Assembly: GCF_036320965.1 (NCBI RefSeq)
Contig: NC_092251.1
Coordinates: 7,948,001 to 8,012,000 of the forward strand
Length of the DNA: 64,000 bases
Direction: 5' to 3'
Source: Panulirus ornatus
Taxonomy: Eukaryota > Arthropoda > Malacostraca > Decapoda > Palinuridae
In this document: piece by piece, positions 48,018 to 61,000 of the stretch
Numbering within the stretch: the first letter of the stretch is position 1
Layout: every line of letters starts with the position of its first letter
Translations under genes and position numbers: made by a program
The notes under the pieces: model-generated
Database searches by the model: none
Seen by the model: only the letters and a program-made list of their open reading frames with translations
Told to the model about the DNA's origin: nothing

Positions 48018-48231
48018 AGTGACACTGAGGACAACCACACGTCGTAGCTGGTGGTGCTGAGGGAGCTGAGGACAGTCACACTTTGTCGCTGGGGGTGCTG
48101 AGGGAACTGTGGACAGTCACACTTTGTTGCTGGCGTTGCTGAGGGAGCTGAGGACAGTCACACTTTGTTGCTGGCGTTGCTGAGGGAGCTGAGGACAGTC
48201 ACACTTTGTTGCTGGCGGTGCTGAGGGGAAC
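48018..48231. repeat. 41-bp minisatellite, about 5 copies
   Basis: 'gctgagggagctgaggacag' recurs at 48138 and 48179 (41 bp apart) with earlier copies, each followed by 'tcacactttgttgctgg'. Confidence 0.92.
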
Positions 48232-48589
48232 TGGATACAAGGTTGATTGGTCACGTCGTCAAACTTTCTCAGTTTGCAGGTGTTGTGTGCCGTTGGTGGG
48301 ACACATGATCACAAGGTTCGACAGGTGTCCATATACTCGAGAGAGAGGAACGTAAGTGGACAAGGAAGATGACACACAATCACCAGCAGTGCAACTGGAG
48401 ACTGGTAACCACTCTGGTAGAGGGGGACAACGAACTGACCTGTGGGAGTTGTCAGCCTCCCTGGACCCTGGTGGACGAGGTGAAGATGGCGTGAATTGGA
48501 GCCATCTCTCGTTTTTTTTCGAGTGGTCATTTTTCCCTCTAAGGGTACGGGGCAGACTCAGGGGTCAAATTAACACGCGTCTTGGGACT

Positions 48590-48860
48590 ATGGTCAGGCC
48601 TGAGCCCAGAATGGACCATTTGAACCTGGTATTGAACCAACAGACATCTAATATTGGCCTATTCGAGCCATGGTTTTTGAACGATTAGAGACAATGGTGG
48701 ACCATCTAACCCCACCTGGTACTGAGCCATCAGAACCTTAGCCGAAACCCTGATTTCAGATCATCAGAGTCCTGTTCTTGGACGAACAGAACCCCGTTTG
48801 GGTACCGGAGGGAACCTTATTTCTAAATCATGGAAACTGGAATTCTACCATCGAGTCTAG
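48590..48860. repeat. Very degenerate tandem repeat, about 30-36 bp
   Basis: Words like 'ctggtattgaacc', 'ctggtactgagcc', 'catcagaacc' and 'gaacagaacccc' recur irregularly. Low certainty. Confidence 0.35.
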
Positions 48861-49735
48861 AATAACAGACGAAAATTCTAACTGAGGAGGCTGGTAACAA
48901 AAGAGCCCATCTTATACATCTTCAAGGAAAGAAAATGATAATCCTCAGTACGTTAAAGACACAAAAGGAAAAAGAAAAAAGAAAATCTGTATTTTACTGT
49001 CGTTTGGAGAAACTGGAAATATGAGTGACGTGTGGGGACAACTCGGGTTTGTTTTTATGATTGCCCAGGTGACCATATATCCGTCAGGGTCTCTCTTTCT
49101 TCCTCCCCTTCCTCACATCCTACATCTCTCTCAGCTATTGACCTGTGGGATTTGAGAATTCTGTAATTAATCATACTTTACTGAGAGTTCAGTTCCTCCT
49201 CGTGTTAAGCCTGTTCGACAGTTCCTTGGCCAAGGGTCAGAAGAACCTCGTCAACACAGGTCTGGATAGGCACGAAGGATGTCCTATTCATTTGGAATTT
49301 TGTGACAACCTTTATTATCTGTCAGGTACTCTTACGTACGAAGGGACCTATCCTTATATTTCTCCTGTAGATTTTATCATCTTTTAGCATAGATTTCAAA
49401 CCGGTTAGACAGTCTCTAGATAAAGGGTTTACGAATATCGGATCTCATTTATTAAGAGTGTTAGAGACGCTTTGCCAAAGAGTATCAGCTGGAGGTGGTA
49501 CTACTGCATAGCCATAGTATGAGCCACTACTGTACTCGTACCTCATCATCTCCCCGCTTCCCTGGGGAGGATAGCAACAAAAGACATTCTACCTTACTGG
49601 ACGATGGCCTAAGATAAGCAATCTAATGCCATATTAATGTTTGTATCAACGACAGGGCATCAAGGCCTCCACAAGCGTTGGAATACTACGTGATCTCTTC
49701 ACTAGAATTTAAACCTCTTATTTTCTCGTGTCAAG
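48861..49735. other. Unassigned sequence
   Basis: Includes an acceptor-like 'catcctacatctctctcag' ending at about 49134, but all frames downstream close within about 10 codons. Confidence 0.35.
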
Positions 49736-49867
49736 TGTACACGTTCTGGATCCAAAGGGAACTGTCAAATATCAGATTCTCCCTGAGGGATTTCCTAAAC
49801 TACTTGACGGATGAACAAAGGGGAGAGGACAAGAGAGGTCAGATACAGACGCTTGGGACGATGAAAG
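49736..49867 (+). CDS. Internal exon candidate, 132 nt
   Basis: Acceptor 'ttattttctcgtgtcaag' and donor AAAG|GTAATT enclose 2 nt + 43 open codons + 1 nt. The peptide looks globular: it contains FWIQRELSNIRFSLRDFLN followed by a charged segment. No family recognised. Its outgoing phase does not fit the candidate at 50331-50688, so an intermediate exon or an error is implied. Confidence 0.25.
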
Positions 49868-50330
49868 GTAATTCAATCCCTTCTGTAGGCCATGACAAGT
49901 GGTATTCTTCTCCAGATACGGACGTAGCATGATTCAAAGGAGGAAAATGTCACACTGAAATAAACGTACTTGTGAACCCGGCTCTCTGAAGCATATGAAG
50001 AGATCCAGTTTAACAAATCTTAATAAACATCTGAATAATGGGTAAAGTAATCGTCTCTCTTATAAAGTATATATATATATTTGTGGTAGGTAGATACTAA
50101 AGTAGCTCTATTATATATTTGGACTAAGATATACTCATTATTCTCATCATTTTACGATACATCTATGATCTGAATATTAATATGCCCATAGAGCAACTAC
50201 GTGAGTTGAACTAAACAGTCCTCCTCAATATTTTCAAACTGAAAGTATCATAAATTCGTAAACAGCAAAAAAAGTTATTTCTTATGCTTTTTTTGATAAT
50301 ATTAAACTGGGTGACTTTTCTTTTTTAAAG

Positions 50331-50688
50331 GAAACTTCGTGATTTTCCACCTGTTGTGCCCCTCTCCTCCTGGAGCATTCACATGACGCCCTTTCACAGA
50401 AACTCTTTGTTCTTATTTTCGATGAGATCCGCCAGGATCCAGGACTCAGCAGCGGTAACAGCAGTGGTTTCAACAGACGATGAAACTGCTGTACTCTCCA
50501 GTAGAAAGCGTCTCAGGAACCACAAGATTGTTATAACCGAGACAAATTGCTCAGAATCTGCAAAGGAGGTTTCTTACTTGAGTGATTCTCATGTTCATCA
50601 TGGTGAAACCTTATGTATCCACGAGTCACCGCGACACACGTTTGGCTATGTTCCTACCTGCTTCCAAGACTCACGTCCCAATAGCTGA
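50331..50688 (+). CDS. Terminal exon candidate, 118 codons plus stop
   Basis: A T-rich acceptor ('gacttttcttttttaaag') is followed by 1 nt and 118 open codons to TGA. AATAAA lies 22 bp after the stop (50711-50716). The peptide is mixed and polar with a basic patch (SSRKRLRNHKIVITE) and several His/Cys near the end. No domain is recognised. Random sequence of this size should contain a number of ORFs this long, so the combination with acceptor and polyadenylation signal is the argument. Confidence 0.32.
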
Positions 50689-50710
50689 GAACTGATGGAT
50701 TTCTGAAGCG

Positions 50711-50716
50711 AATAAA
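50711..50716 (+). terminator. Polyadenylation signal AATAAA
   Basis: Canonical hexamer 22 bp after the stop of the 50331-50688 exon candidate. The hexamer is frequent by chance, so it supports but does not prove the exon. Confidence 0.3.
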
Positions 50717-50950
50717 GCGAGGGTAATGTACCACTCCTCGCCATCCCTTGGACGGGTGGCGCAAAAGAGGAGACAGAGCGTGAAAAAGGCCCTGAGAATG
50801 GGCCTCAGCCACTGAATTAAAAGTTACATAATAATGAAGTAATCAGAGAATAATGGATTAGTCTTCGACTCCTTTGATCGTGAGATGTACGGCTGTCGAA
50901 CTCCAGCCTCAAACACTGGAAACGTTGACCAACACAAAAACGTTTGTTGT

Positions 50951-50996
50951 GATGATGATGATGATGATGAGAAGGAGGAGGAAGAGGAGGAGGATA
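50951..50996. repeat. (GAT)n then (GAG)n imperfect trinucleotides
   Basis: 'gatgatgatgatgatgatga' followed by 'aggaggaggaagaggagg'. It encodes a poly-Asp/poly-Glu run inside a 146-aa plus-strand ORF (50885-51325) and poly-Ser on minus. Confidence 0.85.
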
Positions 50997-51408
50997 GCGT
51001 CATGTCCACCTGCTGGTGGGCGGCACGATGGCCTCGCTGTGACTCACCACGCCTCAGATATCGTCCTAGCATTCCACACACACTGACCTGGATAGCAGGA
51101 GGCGGAGGTGGGGTCAGAAAGACGAGGAATGTTCACTTCATCTTCTTCACCTCATCTTGGACAACTGACCTGCTCTTCAGCTGGCTTGTCATTAGGAGAG
51201 GAGGTAGTATAACGTTTGGTGGGGGGCCACGTTGCTCCTCTTGTCAACCAATCCACCCACCTCTAAACCCTTCTCTATTAGGAGCTGATAGGAAACATGG
51301 TACACTCGTTACCATGGGGTCATAGGCGTGGTACTACCCTTTGGGAAGGAGGTACAAATTGATGTTGCTGAGTGAAAACTAATGTATACAAACACTAAAC
51401 TTCCACAG

Positions 51409-51570
51409 GAGAATATGGAACTTTATATATCCTTAACATCCCAGAACTCCAGGCATAAAACTATAGCACATTCTACAGCTGTTAGTGAATGCTACATCTG
51501 TAGCAGCTGTAGCAACATGCGACAACTACAACTCAGCTTTCTAAACTTCTCTCCTCAGGACATAAAATAA
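51409..51570 (+). CDS. Terminal exon candidate with overlapping AATAAA
   Basis: Acceptor 'actaaacttccacag' is followed in phase 0 by 53 open codons and TAA. The stop lies inside AATAAA (51566-51571). The peptide contains the cysteine cluster SECYICSSCSNM (C-x2-C-x2-C), which could bind metal but is too short to classify. Chance remains a real alternative. Confidence 0.22.
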   Translation, partial: ENMELYISLTSQNSRHKTIAHSTAVSECYICSSCSNMRQLQLSFLNFSPQDIK

Positions 51571-51601
51571 ACACCAGTAACTTGATGACTCTCTCTTCTC
51601 T

Positions 51602-51603
<2 letters not shown>

Positions 51604-51664
<61 letters not shown>
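51604..51664. repeat. (TA)n microsatellite
   Basis: About 30 TA units. Confidence 0.98.
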
Positions 51665-51670
<6 letters not shown>

Positions 51671-51834
51671 CATTCAATGTATCTGGAAGTACAATGCTCT
51701 TCATCGTATTCCTTCCATATCCTTTAAGAAATAATGTAATCTCTTAATGGCGTGAGTTACATTTCTTTTTTTTTCTTTTGAATTAAAGGTGTTACCTTGA
51801 TACGTATATATAGAAAAGGGGCAGTGGTATACCC

Positions 51835-52085
51835 GTTACATTATCGACACATACAATGGGTTACCTAAACTCCCATTACTTAAATATGCAATGGAGGTAA
51901 TTGAGCCACCGTTACGGATGCATACAATGGGGTAATTGAACGCTCGTTGTGACGTACGTTAAGAGGAAGACGACTCCTTATTACGGATACATGTAACATG
52001 GTGGTTGAACTCATGTTACGATCTAATGCATCGGGGTAGTTGAACTCTTGTTACGAATATATGCAATCGACAATGGAACCCTCAA
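51835..52085. repeat. Degenerate about 35-45-bp repeat
   Basis: 'gttacggatgcatacaatgg' and variants, each followed by 'ggtaattgaac' or 'gtagttgaactc', recur about six times. Confidence 0.7.
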
Positions 52086-52103
52086 TACGGACACTTGTAC
52101 GGT

Positions 52104-52104
52104 A

Positions 52105-52161
<57 letters not shown>
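52104..52161. repeat. Compound (GT)n(AT)n microsatellite
   Basis: Short GT run then about 24 AT units. Confidence 0.98.
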
Positions 52162-52163
<2 letters not shown>

Positions 52164-52705
52164 ACGGGTGGTCAAATCTCTTGCCACCTTGAGGCTATAT
52201 GGAGTCCAGGCATTTTTGAAGAGTTCTCGCAAGACACTTATGACAGCAGAATCTGATACCAGAGGCGCGAGTGCTTCTCATCTTGTACAATCTTTGCTCA
52301 GTGAGACGTTAAACTCATGCTCTGTTTGATAGGTACACGCATCTTAGATTTACAAGGTTTAATCCCAGGTAAATGCAGAGGTGTCTGGATATAAACCTGA
52401 GCGGTGGCTCGTCAGGGTTCATGATCAAAACGATTATATATACTACGTATTATCACTATATAAAGACCTGCATTATAATGATAATTTACGTAAGATACTG
52501 TGACGTAACTTTTCTATCAGTTATATTGATAATCGTCGTATGGTTAAGCGAGTAATTTATCAGCAAATTGTGGACAAAAGTTACACTGTAACATCCCGGA
52601 GCCAATGTTGCCAAGTGGAGCAAACCCGAGGTTCAGTAGTGGTTCGGTTGTTGAGACTGCTTCGGTTCCTTCTTCGAAGCACTTCGGGTCATCTTCAAGC
52701 TTCTT

Positions 52706-52708
<3 letters not shown>
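52162..52708. other. Unassigned sequence
   Basis: No feature recognised. Confidence 0.4.

Positions 52709-52744
<36 letters not shown>
52709..52744. repeat. (AC)n microsatellite
   Basis: Perfect AC tract of 18 units. Confidence 0.97.
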
Positions 52745-52746
<2 letters not shown>

Positions 52747-53734
52747 TTTCTTTGCTTTTTTCTATCTTTTCCGTGTTTTTCTCCAGTTTTCCCCTTCCGT
52801 TTCTCCCACTCCTTTCTCTTCTCCACCGTCTTTCACCTCTACGCCTGCGCAATGAGCCACCTCTCCAGTGGCTATCCAGTCTCACTCCTTTGGCCCATGC
52901 TGCTGTTCCTATCCTGCCTCACCCATACGTGAGTCGCTGACATTCATTCCACAAACGAGTAACATCTTATCCGATATCGTCCAACGTTAACCCTTGACTC
53001 TCTCCTTCCATGAGGGAGTCAAACTCTCGCACTTCTTTCATGTTGCCAAGTAGTGACCCTCCGTAAACATCCCACACTCACCCTGAGCGACCTACTCTGT
53101 GCAGGCCCCGTGGCCACTACACCAGATTAGTGCACCTGACCCTAAGCCACACCTCCGGGCGGCTACACCCCCAGCCACTATCTACACCCAGCATCACTAC
53201 ACATTCCCCATACACTCGTCCACATAACTCACATGAAGAAACATTTCACTTACTCCTAAAGGTTATGGTATTTTGAGTCGATGTTTATTCAGAGTAGGTT
53301 AAGGAGGTTAACTAACGAGTCAGGGAGACTAACCAGCGCTTCGGTTGTTTCAGCGCGCTGCTGTAATTTACGTCTGAGTGAGATAAGGCTAGACTGCGTC
53401 TGAGGAGGTTAGGTTAGTATTAACTTAAGGTGGATAGAGTTAAGCTTGAGGTAGACTGCGTTCCTTGTGTAATGATATGTCCGACCTGTGGCGGAGCGGT
53501 GGTTAGATACGTGCCCTCCACCCTCACCCCCGTGCCCACACCGCTACTCCCTAACCTCCACCCTTGCCTCCCCTACCCCTAATGCTCCTCCCATGCCACA
53601 CCACCACTACCCTACCCTACCCAACCCCCTAAACCTCTACGGTAAGTGGCCAGGCAGGGCGGCTGGCCCGCTGCCCTACTGACCCATACGTGGTGACTCT
53701 TTCGCTCTTCTGAATTCTCTCTTTTGATCAACTC

Positions 53735-53737
<3 letters not shown>
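52745..53737. other. Unassigned, partly C-rich sequence
   Basis: A donor-like ACG|GTAAGT at about 53640 ends a Pro/His-rich frame that looks like simple C-rich sequence. Not called. Confidence 0.4.

Positions 53738-53793
<56 letters not shown>
53738..53793. repeat. (CT)n microsatellite
   Basis: Perfect CT tract of 28 units. Confidence 0.98.
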
Positions 53794-53796
<3 letters not shown>

Positions 53797-55944
53797 CCTC
53801 GACGACCGCCCCGCGAGTTGATCGTGCACGTAAACGTTCAGTCGTTGACATCTCGACTCTATAAAGCATTAGGTTAGGCCAGTGTCTAGATCACATGAGG
53901 AAGACCCCTCTCTCTCTCTACCCTTTCTTTGTTTTCCCTCATTGTCTCCTCTTCTTCCTCTGTTCTCAAACCCTTCCATTCCTTTGTACCCTTCCTTACC
54001 CTCTTCTAGGAAGATGGGGGACGCAGGTGGCTTAGTTCCCCAGACTCATAAGAGATAGAAGTTGACGAGAGATACCCAATATTCCCCCTCCGATATACCT
54101 CATTGTGGCCACAAAGTCTGTCAGTTCAGCTTGTGTCTAACAACAGATTTGTTTGTCTTATCTGCGTACTACAAAAGCCCACAGTATCTCCAACAGTTGT
54201 AACTCGTGTGGTCATGCTGAGGAGAATACTCCCCAGTGGCAGCCACAAGGAGCGGTAAGACTATGTCACAGGTGCTGTCGAGAATCCGGCGGTGACAGAG
54301 GAGTGTGGCCAAAAAGCAAATAGGTCCTACAGTCAATGAGACGTGGCGTATCAATCACTCATCCAACCCCACGTTCAACCCTGTGCTATGACCATCTTTA
54401 CCACAAAGTGCTATTTTCCTACCCTACCAGCCTTCCTCTGCCACCCTCTTCATCTACGACACTACCTCAAATGCTTCCCTACAACACACTCAGATGGCCC
54501 CGACCCAGGATGGGCCATAGATATTCATGGGAGTTTGCCCCTCCTGTTGATACGAAAAAGACCAAATGTAAACTTTCGCCAACTTGGAATTATCATTCTA
54601 CGTTACTTATTATAAACAGCTCATTTGTTACATACCTTGTTGTTTGATCCAATCACCATTGCTCATCCTCTGCAACTAGTTCGCGTACTGTTCTAACTTG
54701 TTAACTCATTCAATACTGCATTACCCTTGTAAAAATCTTTCTTACTACGAAACTCGTTACTCAGTCATTGAGGCCCTGAGACCCTTTGAGTACTCTGGAC
54801 AGGTTGGGTAGGAGTGTTCGAAAACTGACCACTCTTGCAGCAAAAAAATTCAAATCAATATCTTTAGATGTCTCTTCTACCACCTCCATGTCTCATTCCC
54901 ACATTGCACCGCTGCTATACATCTCCAATGCCACCTCACCAGACTGCCATCCTCCGACACTACCATCCTCACACAATAACACCTTCCCCAGCTGTATGCC
55001 TACCCAGCTATGCGCTCCTCGCTAATCATTTCGCATCTTTCGTAGACATCGACTTCCCCGGTAACTGTCTCCTTGACTAACGCCATCCCCATCTACCAGC
55101 TTACCCTACACTCACGTATATCGACTCTTCCACCCACCAAGGCTTTTTTACTTCCCTCTTCCTACGGAACCTTCAGAAAGGCTTCGATGAAGCTGGGAGT
55201 CCTCGTCTGTGTGTGTGTGTGGAACCGAGGTATTTCAAGACCCTGATGTTCGTCTTCATCTGCTTCCGACCTGGGCAGCGATGCCAAGCGCTAGCAAGCA
55301 CATCCCTCTGCCTCAAAATAATCATCGTGTGTCTCAACATTTCCCTACAGATCCCAACAGGGAAGACAACCCACAACATCCATAGTCCACAGCCACAGAA
55401 GGTAGCAGAATGACCACCTCCCTGTCATTTACACCCAGGGTCATAACTAGGGCAGGTTAGACTTGACCAACCTCACCACCTCGAGTCTACGAGACACCAA
55501 GCGTTGAGCTACCAGTATCTAACCATCTTCTCGACTTTCTCCCATCGTGTGATCTGGGAGGATCTGGGCTACATTCACTTTTCTTCCACTGCTCTGTGTA
55601 ACAGACCCTGGGGCTGTGAGCCTCTGCCGGCATCACCCTCACGTACGAGCCCATCCCCATAATTACAGGTGGTGCCGCACCACATCGCCCATATCCTCCC
55701 CGTGCTGACCCGGTCCAGGGGATGTGGTCTGTATGAAAGTTCAGGGGGTCACGTACTTCGACGTAACCGGTAGTAATGAGGCTCGTTAGCGAGTGGGAGT
55801 GTCCTGGTCCTTCCGGGGTCACCGAACACCGTGAATATATGAAACCGTCGTTTTTAACTCCTGTTATTCAGCCGGTATCTTGAGCAACCGTCATAACGAG
55901 GAGTATGAGGAAGGAATCATATAGTTTACCCCAAACGCCGTGAC
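53794..55944. other. Unassigned sequence
   Basis: About 2.1 kb without arrays. One short acceptor-bounded frame at 55352-55402 has a poor donor (AAG|GTAGCA) and was not called. Confidence 0.4.
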
Positions 55945-56240
55945 GACACTGAGATCTCCTCATAACCTAATACCTCCTCATACACTGATACATCTCCTCA
56001 CAGAAACTAAAACCTCCTCATGAACTGGTACCTCTTCACTCAGTAGCATCTCCTCATGCAATGGTACCTATTTACACTCATACACTGGCACCCCCTCACG
56101 TACAGGTACCCATTTTACTCCTGGTGATTCATCACTCTGTGGTACCTCCTCACACAGCGGCACCTCGGTACACTCTAGTACCTCCTCACTCTGTGGTACC
56201 CCCTTGTACAATGTCACCTCCTCACACTCTGGTCCTTCCT
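55945..56240. repeat. Degenerate about 18-20-bp repeat
   Basis: 'acctcctcacactctggt' and variants ('acctcctcatacactgat', 'acctcctcacacagcggc') recur about 14 times with drift. Confidence 0.8.
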
Positions 56241-56604
56241 CCGCACCGGTACAATCTGTTTTGGTATCATTCTTGACCTTGATAATGCTCTCTATGTGGC
56301 CCACTTTAGCGTTCGACAGATTCACATCATTATGCACCGTAGGCCACCTTAAGAAACGATTTACATACAAATCACCGAAGTTAATGTATATAAAATGCTT
56401 CGAAGAGCCAGAGAAGATCGAGTTATCTTTAATACAGAAGCGACAAGTTTCAAAAGATACGAATGACATGTTGATACATCGAATTATTTTGTTCGATAAC
56501 TGACATCAAAATCCCCTTCTCTTTCGATGATAAAAAGCCCGGTGGACGTGGCTGGCTTTTTGAGCGCTGCTGGAAACCTGTGGCAGGAAGGGAAGATAAG
56601 GTAA

Positions 56605-56607
<3 letters not shown>

Positions 56608-56648
<41 letters not shown>
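56608..56648. repeat. (TA)n microsatellite
   Basis: About 20 TA units, just downstream of a donor-like AAG|GTAAGG. Confidence 0.98.
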
Positions 56649-56651
<3 letters not shown>

Positions 56652-58079
56652 GGAGGTTGTGGCAGAGGGTCAGCCTGGTACCCCGTTAGTTATATACCGG
56701 TACACACTGGCTCAAGAACATGTCTTCTCACTTGAGACCAAGAAGACGAATCAAAGCTGCAATGGCACTGTCTTCAAATACCTTCAGGCACCATCACGAC
56801 TCCGGTTCGAACCCCACGATCACCAAGGGGTCTCATCCCGTGTAAGCCTTCCAATGAACTATTTCCTCCCAGTAATCACCCAACGATTCAGCCGACGGTT
56901 ATACGAGCGTGGTAGTTAGCGATGCAGTTACTACCAATTTGTATCGGGTGGTGGTGGTGGTGGTGGAAGAAGGGGTCAACGGTTCCTCGTTGACCGTAAT
57001 TGGGGGTCGGGGACAATTTTTGGCCTCCTGGGCTCTCTGCTGCATCCCCCTCGCAGGTGAGCAAGGACACAGAGACAAGAAGGTACTTACAACATGTGTA
57101 GTCATAAAGTAGATAATCACACGTACCCAGCATAGAGTCGAAGATAGATAGAGCATCCAGGTAGACAGAGGAAGTAGTAAGTCGTCTATCCCGTAGTGAG
57201 AGATGCCCCTTGGGATCCGTATTTAGGGACAATTGGGATGGAGGGCGTCCAATTCACTCTCACCATTCAGCAGGTAATCCTGTTAAACTCCGCCCTGCTA
57301 GTTTAAGCTGGGAACAGCAGGAAGACTCGAGGGAAGGGAGGTTTAAGAGGCTGTTAATGTGAGAGAAAATAGATACGAATACTTCCTATGTACAGGTCGA
57401 GGAACGGATCGATAGAATAAAAAAAACAGAAGTGAATAAACAGATAGATATAACAGATAGAGGTGAATAGATAGATGGATATAGATATACAGATGAGTAA
57501 ATAAGAGAGAATGTACCATCTATTTCCTCTCTGAAAGAGCTTTATTTTTTCTTTTTGGAACTACAATGCGAGCAATCATCAACGAAGCTTTTTGATCCTC
57601 AAGAAATTCATCGAATCTAAGGAAGGTTTTTGGGCGTAATTTGCAGTCAGGAGGACAGACTATGGCCATGACGCACATCTGGAGGCAGGAAATCTACGGC
57701 CAGTGGAGACTGAAGCCATGAAGTCTACCATGAGAAAGTTTGCGGCGATGATGAAGGCTTTTTAAGCAAGAGTTTATGGCAGTCTGCAGCCATGATGGGG
57801 ATCTGAGACACCGCAAGAGGCGAGTCTGTCGCAACAGAGGATCTCCGGCCACTACGAAAGGTACCACAAGACAGCTATCTAGGAGGGTCGTCACCGCGAT
57901 AGCAAGAAACCGAAAGTGAGGGAAGACAAGGCCGGTTGGGAGGCGAGGGAGGCGCAGGACACACGAGGAAACAAGGAAAAGCGGAACGAAAGCCCATTTA
58001 TGACCCTCCCTCGACCGTGGCCTCCGCCAATGTCAACCTTATTAGCATACATACAGCCGTGGGAGGGGGGAGCAAATAA
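56649..58079. other. Unassigned sequence
   Basis: Contains a short (GGT)n run at about 56948-56967 and imperfect GATA words at 57440-57500. No gene recognised. Confidence 0.4.
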
Positions 58080-58480
58080 CGCATGTAAACACACACGCTA
58101 ACGCATACACGAGCAAGCACGCAGGCAAATACAGACCAACATACATAGTAATGCATACAGGCATGGGTGTTTATACCTGGAGTTACGTATGCATGAAGGT
58201 AAGCATAATTGTATGCATACGCACGCGGTCGCATGCATAAAAGACACCTGCACATAGATAGCTGAAGAGAACGAGGAGTGAAATACGTAAGTTAGGAAAG
58301 ACCATCTCGCTCATGAGCAATACCCACAAAAATATGTATGCACACTCAAACAGACATACACAAACACAACATAAAAACAAATATAAAGATAAACACAGAC
58401 AGACGCATGGGGAGAATAAAACACACTCAAACATATATCATATACACACCCATACACAAACACACACAAGCATGAGTGTT
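58080..58480. repeat. Degenerate CA/GCATAC-rich repeat
   Basis: Many 'acgcatacac', 'acatacat', 'gcatacgcac' and 'acacacaa' words. It looks like decayed CA microsatellite and yields Cys/Val-rich minus-strand ORFs. Confidence 0.6.
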
Positions 58481-58505
58481 CGTGCATGAATGTGTACATC
58501 GTAAG

Positions 58506-58506
<1 letters not shown>

Positions 58507-58553
<47 letters not shown>
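58507..58553. repeat. (CA)n microsatellite
   Basis: Perfect CA tract of 23 units. Confidence 0.98.
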
Positions 58554-58554
<1 letters not shown>

Positions 58555-60905
58555 ACCCTTCCTCTCTCCCTCTCCAGAACCCTCTCCTTGGAAGGGCAGT
58601 ACATAAGAGCCCTTCCTTCGCCACGAGCAGCCCAGACATGTCTCTCACCCATGTTGTGGAAAAAAAAGAAGAAGGAAATTTCAAAATATTGCCTGGCAGG
58701 TTTGTCATGTACACGAACCTTAGCAAGAATGAAGTGAAAGCCCTGGAGGGGCGTGTGTTGAGACCCTGGTCAAGTCGGGGCCAGACCTGAAACCTGTTCA
58801 GGGATCAAGATCAAAAGGCATGTTCCCACGCAGATACTACCAGGACAAAATTAAGACTCTATTTTTTTTTTCGTTTTTCGCCGATTTTTGCATTCGGGTG
58901 GAGCAGGTAGTCCGCGATGGGAGGCTGGTCGACGGGACAGGACCTGAGGGTCGACTTTTATTAGGACAGTGGGTGACCCCAGGGAAGAGGAGGAGGAGGA
59001 GGAGGGACGGCAGTAAGTAATGTGGTCTGACGCCCTCACTCCCTCCCTCCTGCACTCCCCACTTACCTTACCCACTGTACCTACCAACATGGCCCTCCCT
59101 CTGAGCACTCCACCCTCTGAACACCCCACCCTCATCCCATCTTCTGTACTCCCCACTTCTCTCCTAACCTTTGAAATTACTAGACATCTTCGACAACATA
59201 TACGAAAGTCTCTTCGCACTAGATGTCGATTCAGTCACCAGAAATAACGGGAGTAAAAGGAGGTGCAAATGGCAACGTGGGTAAAAGTCATTCAAACATG
59301 TCGAGTGGCTGAGCACTGGAATGAAACACCTCACAAATGTTCCATATGCAAAGACTATAAAAGTCTTCAAATCAGACTATAAATGCTTTCAAATCATGGC
59401 TAAGCTTCAATGATATCTTTCATCAATAGTGGACAAAGTTTGCCACTTATCTCATCCTTCTATTTTTTTTTTCAGAATCCACTGAGCAGATGTTGTCAAA
59501 CTGGTAGAGAACCTTCAATTTTTTTTTCAGTCCACACTTTCCTACAAAATTTTAGCGACAGTATCTTCCCTCCATACTAACGGGAATCTATTTTCATTCC
59601 TTTTTTTCTGCCGACAGTTGAGCCGGAGGAAGAGGTGGGTGGAGGGGTGCTTTCTGCTTTGCTGTCCTGTTTCTTCCACTATTCCTAGGACACCAGAGCA
59701 AATAAGCTCGTTTCTATACCGATACTGAACATCAGTGAAGAAATGGTTTGCAGACCGTGATAATCCTGGTAAAGAATTATAATGTGTACGTATTTCAACT
59801 CATTTTTTTTCTTTACAAAATACTTTCCAAAGTTCTCATCCCTAAGAATCCGGGGAATCATTAAATAAAGTGATTTTCATTCATCCTTTCTCATGGAATG
59901 TCCACGTAAGATATTCCCTCTGGGCTTTGTTGTGTTCTCTGCTATTTTCTTGTCGCCCGATGTGTCAGAGGGAGCGGAGGGTGAGACGGAGTCCTCTACT
60001 TTACTATCTTGTGTTCATTCACATAGGATTGATAACATTATGAAAGGAGGATTCTACTGCAGATAATATTTCTATAGATTATGAGGTCTTCTGTTATTTG
60101 CCTTTACTGTGCTCAGTCTCTGAAGTCCCTTACCTACCTTTCCTCAACTTTCTCTACCGTTTACCTTACCCAAACCACATCCCTAAGCCTCTTTACCCAC
60201 ACCCTTACTCCTACCCCTCTGCACTCCACCCTACGCAGTCATCTCCCTTTGAACCCCTAACCTCAATCTCCCCTTTTATCCCCTGTCTTACCTATCTGGA
60301 AAAAAAATACATAAGAAAGGACAACACAGTTGAACACATGAGCAGCTTACCTTTCGAAAGAAGTATATATAAAAAAATTCCTTTCAGATAACCTCCTTCC
60401 TCAATCTCTATTACTTACAGATGGGATGGATAGACCTCTCTTCCCTCCCCATCCATCCTCCCTCCCAGACTTAGAAACTCCACCTCTCCCCCCTAACTCA
60501 ATCTAGTGGTTCTGCAGTGGCTTTGTTCCTCTAATGGTCGGTGGTCTGGGGGTGTGGGGGAGAGGGATATATACATTATGCTGGCAGGCTGATCATCAAC
60601 CATCCTCTGGTATGCTCGGTCGTTTGGCAAAAGCCGTTTTCGCCTTAATGGATCAGATGATGACTTTGTTTTGCGCTGGCCTCACAGAGACGCACCACAC
60701 ACACACACACATACACACATCTTGGACGCTGGTCAGGCCTCCCCTCTGCCCAGGTGGGGAGCACAGTGGTCAGATGGTGACCAGGTATACCTCAAACCAA
60801 ATCATTTACTAAAGTAATGTCATTCACCACTGACGCACCTTTGCTTCAGACGTGTGACACAACATCTGGTCATACGACCGTGAAACGCCACATCAGGAGG
60901 TTCCT
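58554..60905. other. Unassigned sequence
   Basis: About 2.3 kb. Short (AGG)n run near 58986-59003, C/T-rich patches at 59030-59150 and 60120-60300, no supported gene. Confidence 0.4.
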
Positions 60906-61000
60906 GACTCTACACATGTAGGAAGTGGGACTATCTTGTCTCGTCAACTCTACACATGTCAGGTGGTGTAGGAAGTGGAACTGTCTTGTCTCGTCACCTG
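60906..61000. repeat. Direct duplication of about 40 bp
   Basis: 'actctacacatgt', 'aggaagtgg' and 'tcttgtctcgtca' occur twice in order (from 60907 and 60947); the second copy has an about 10-bp insertion. Confidence 0.85.

Noticed and set aside
50885..51325. 146-aa ORF with an acidic run
   Set aside because: The acidic run is a (GAT)n/(GAG)n simple repeat and the rest has no splice or domain support.
56520..56604. Short frame ending in AAG|GTAAGG before a TA microsatellite
   Set aside because: The donor is good, but the only upstream AG has no polypyrimidine tract and a stop lies just upstream.
56740..56870. Possible tRNA gene or SINE around GGTTCGAACCC (56801-56811)
   Set aside because: The B-box-like word is perfect but palindromic, and no A box lies at proper spacing on either strand.
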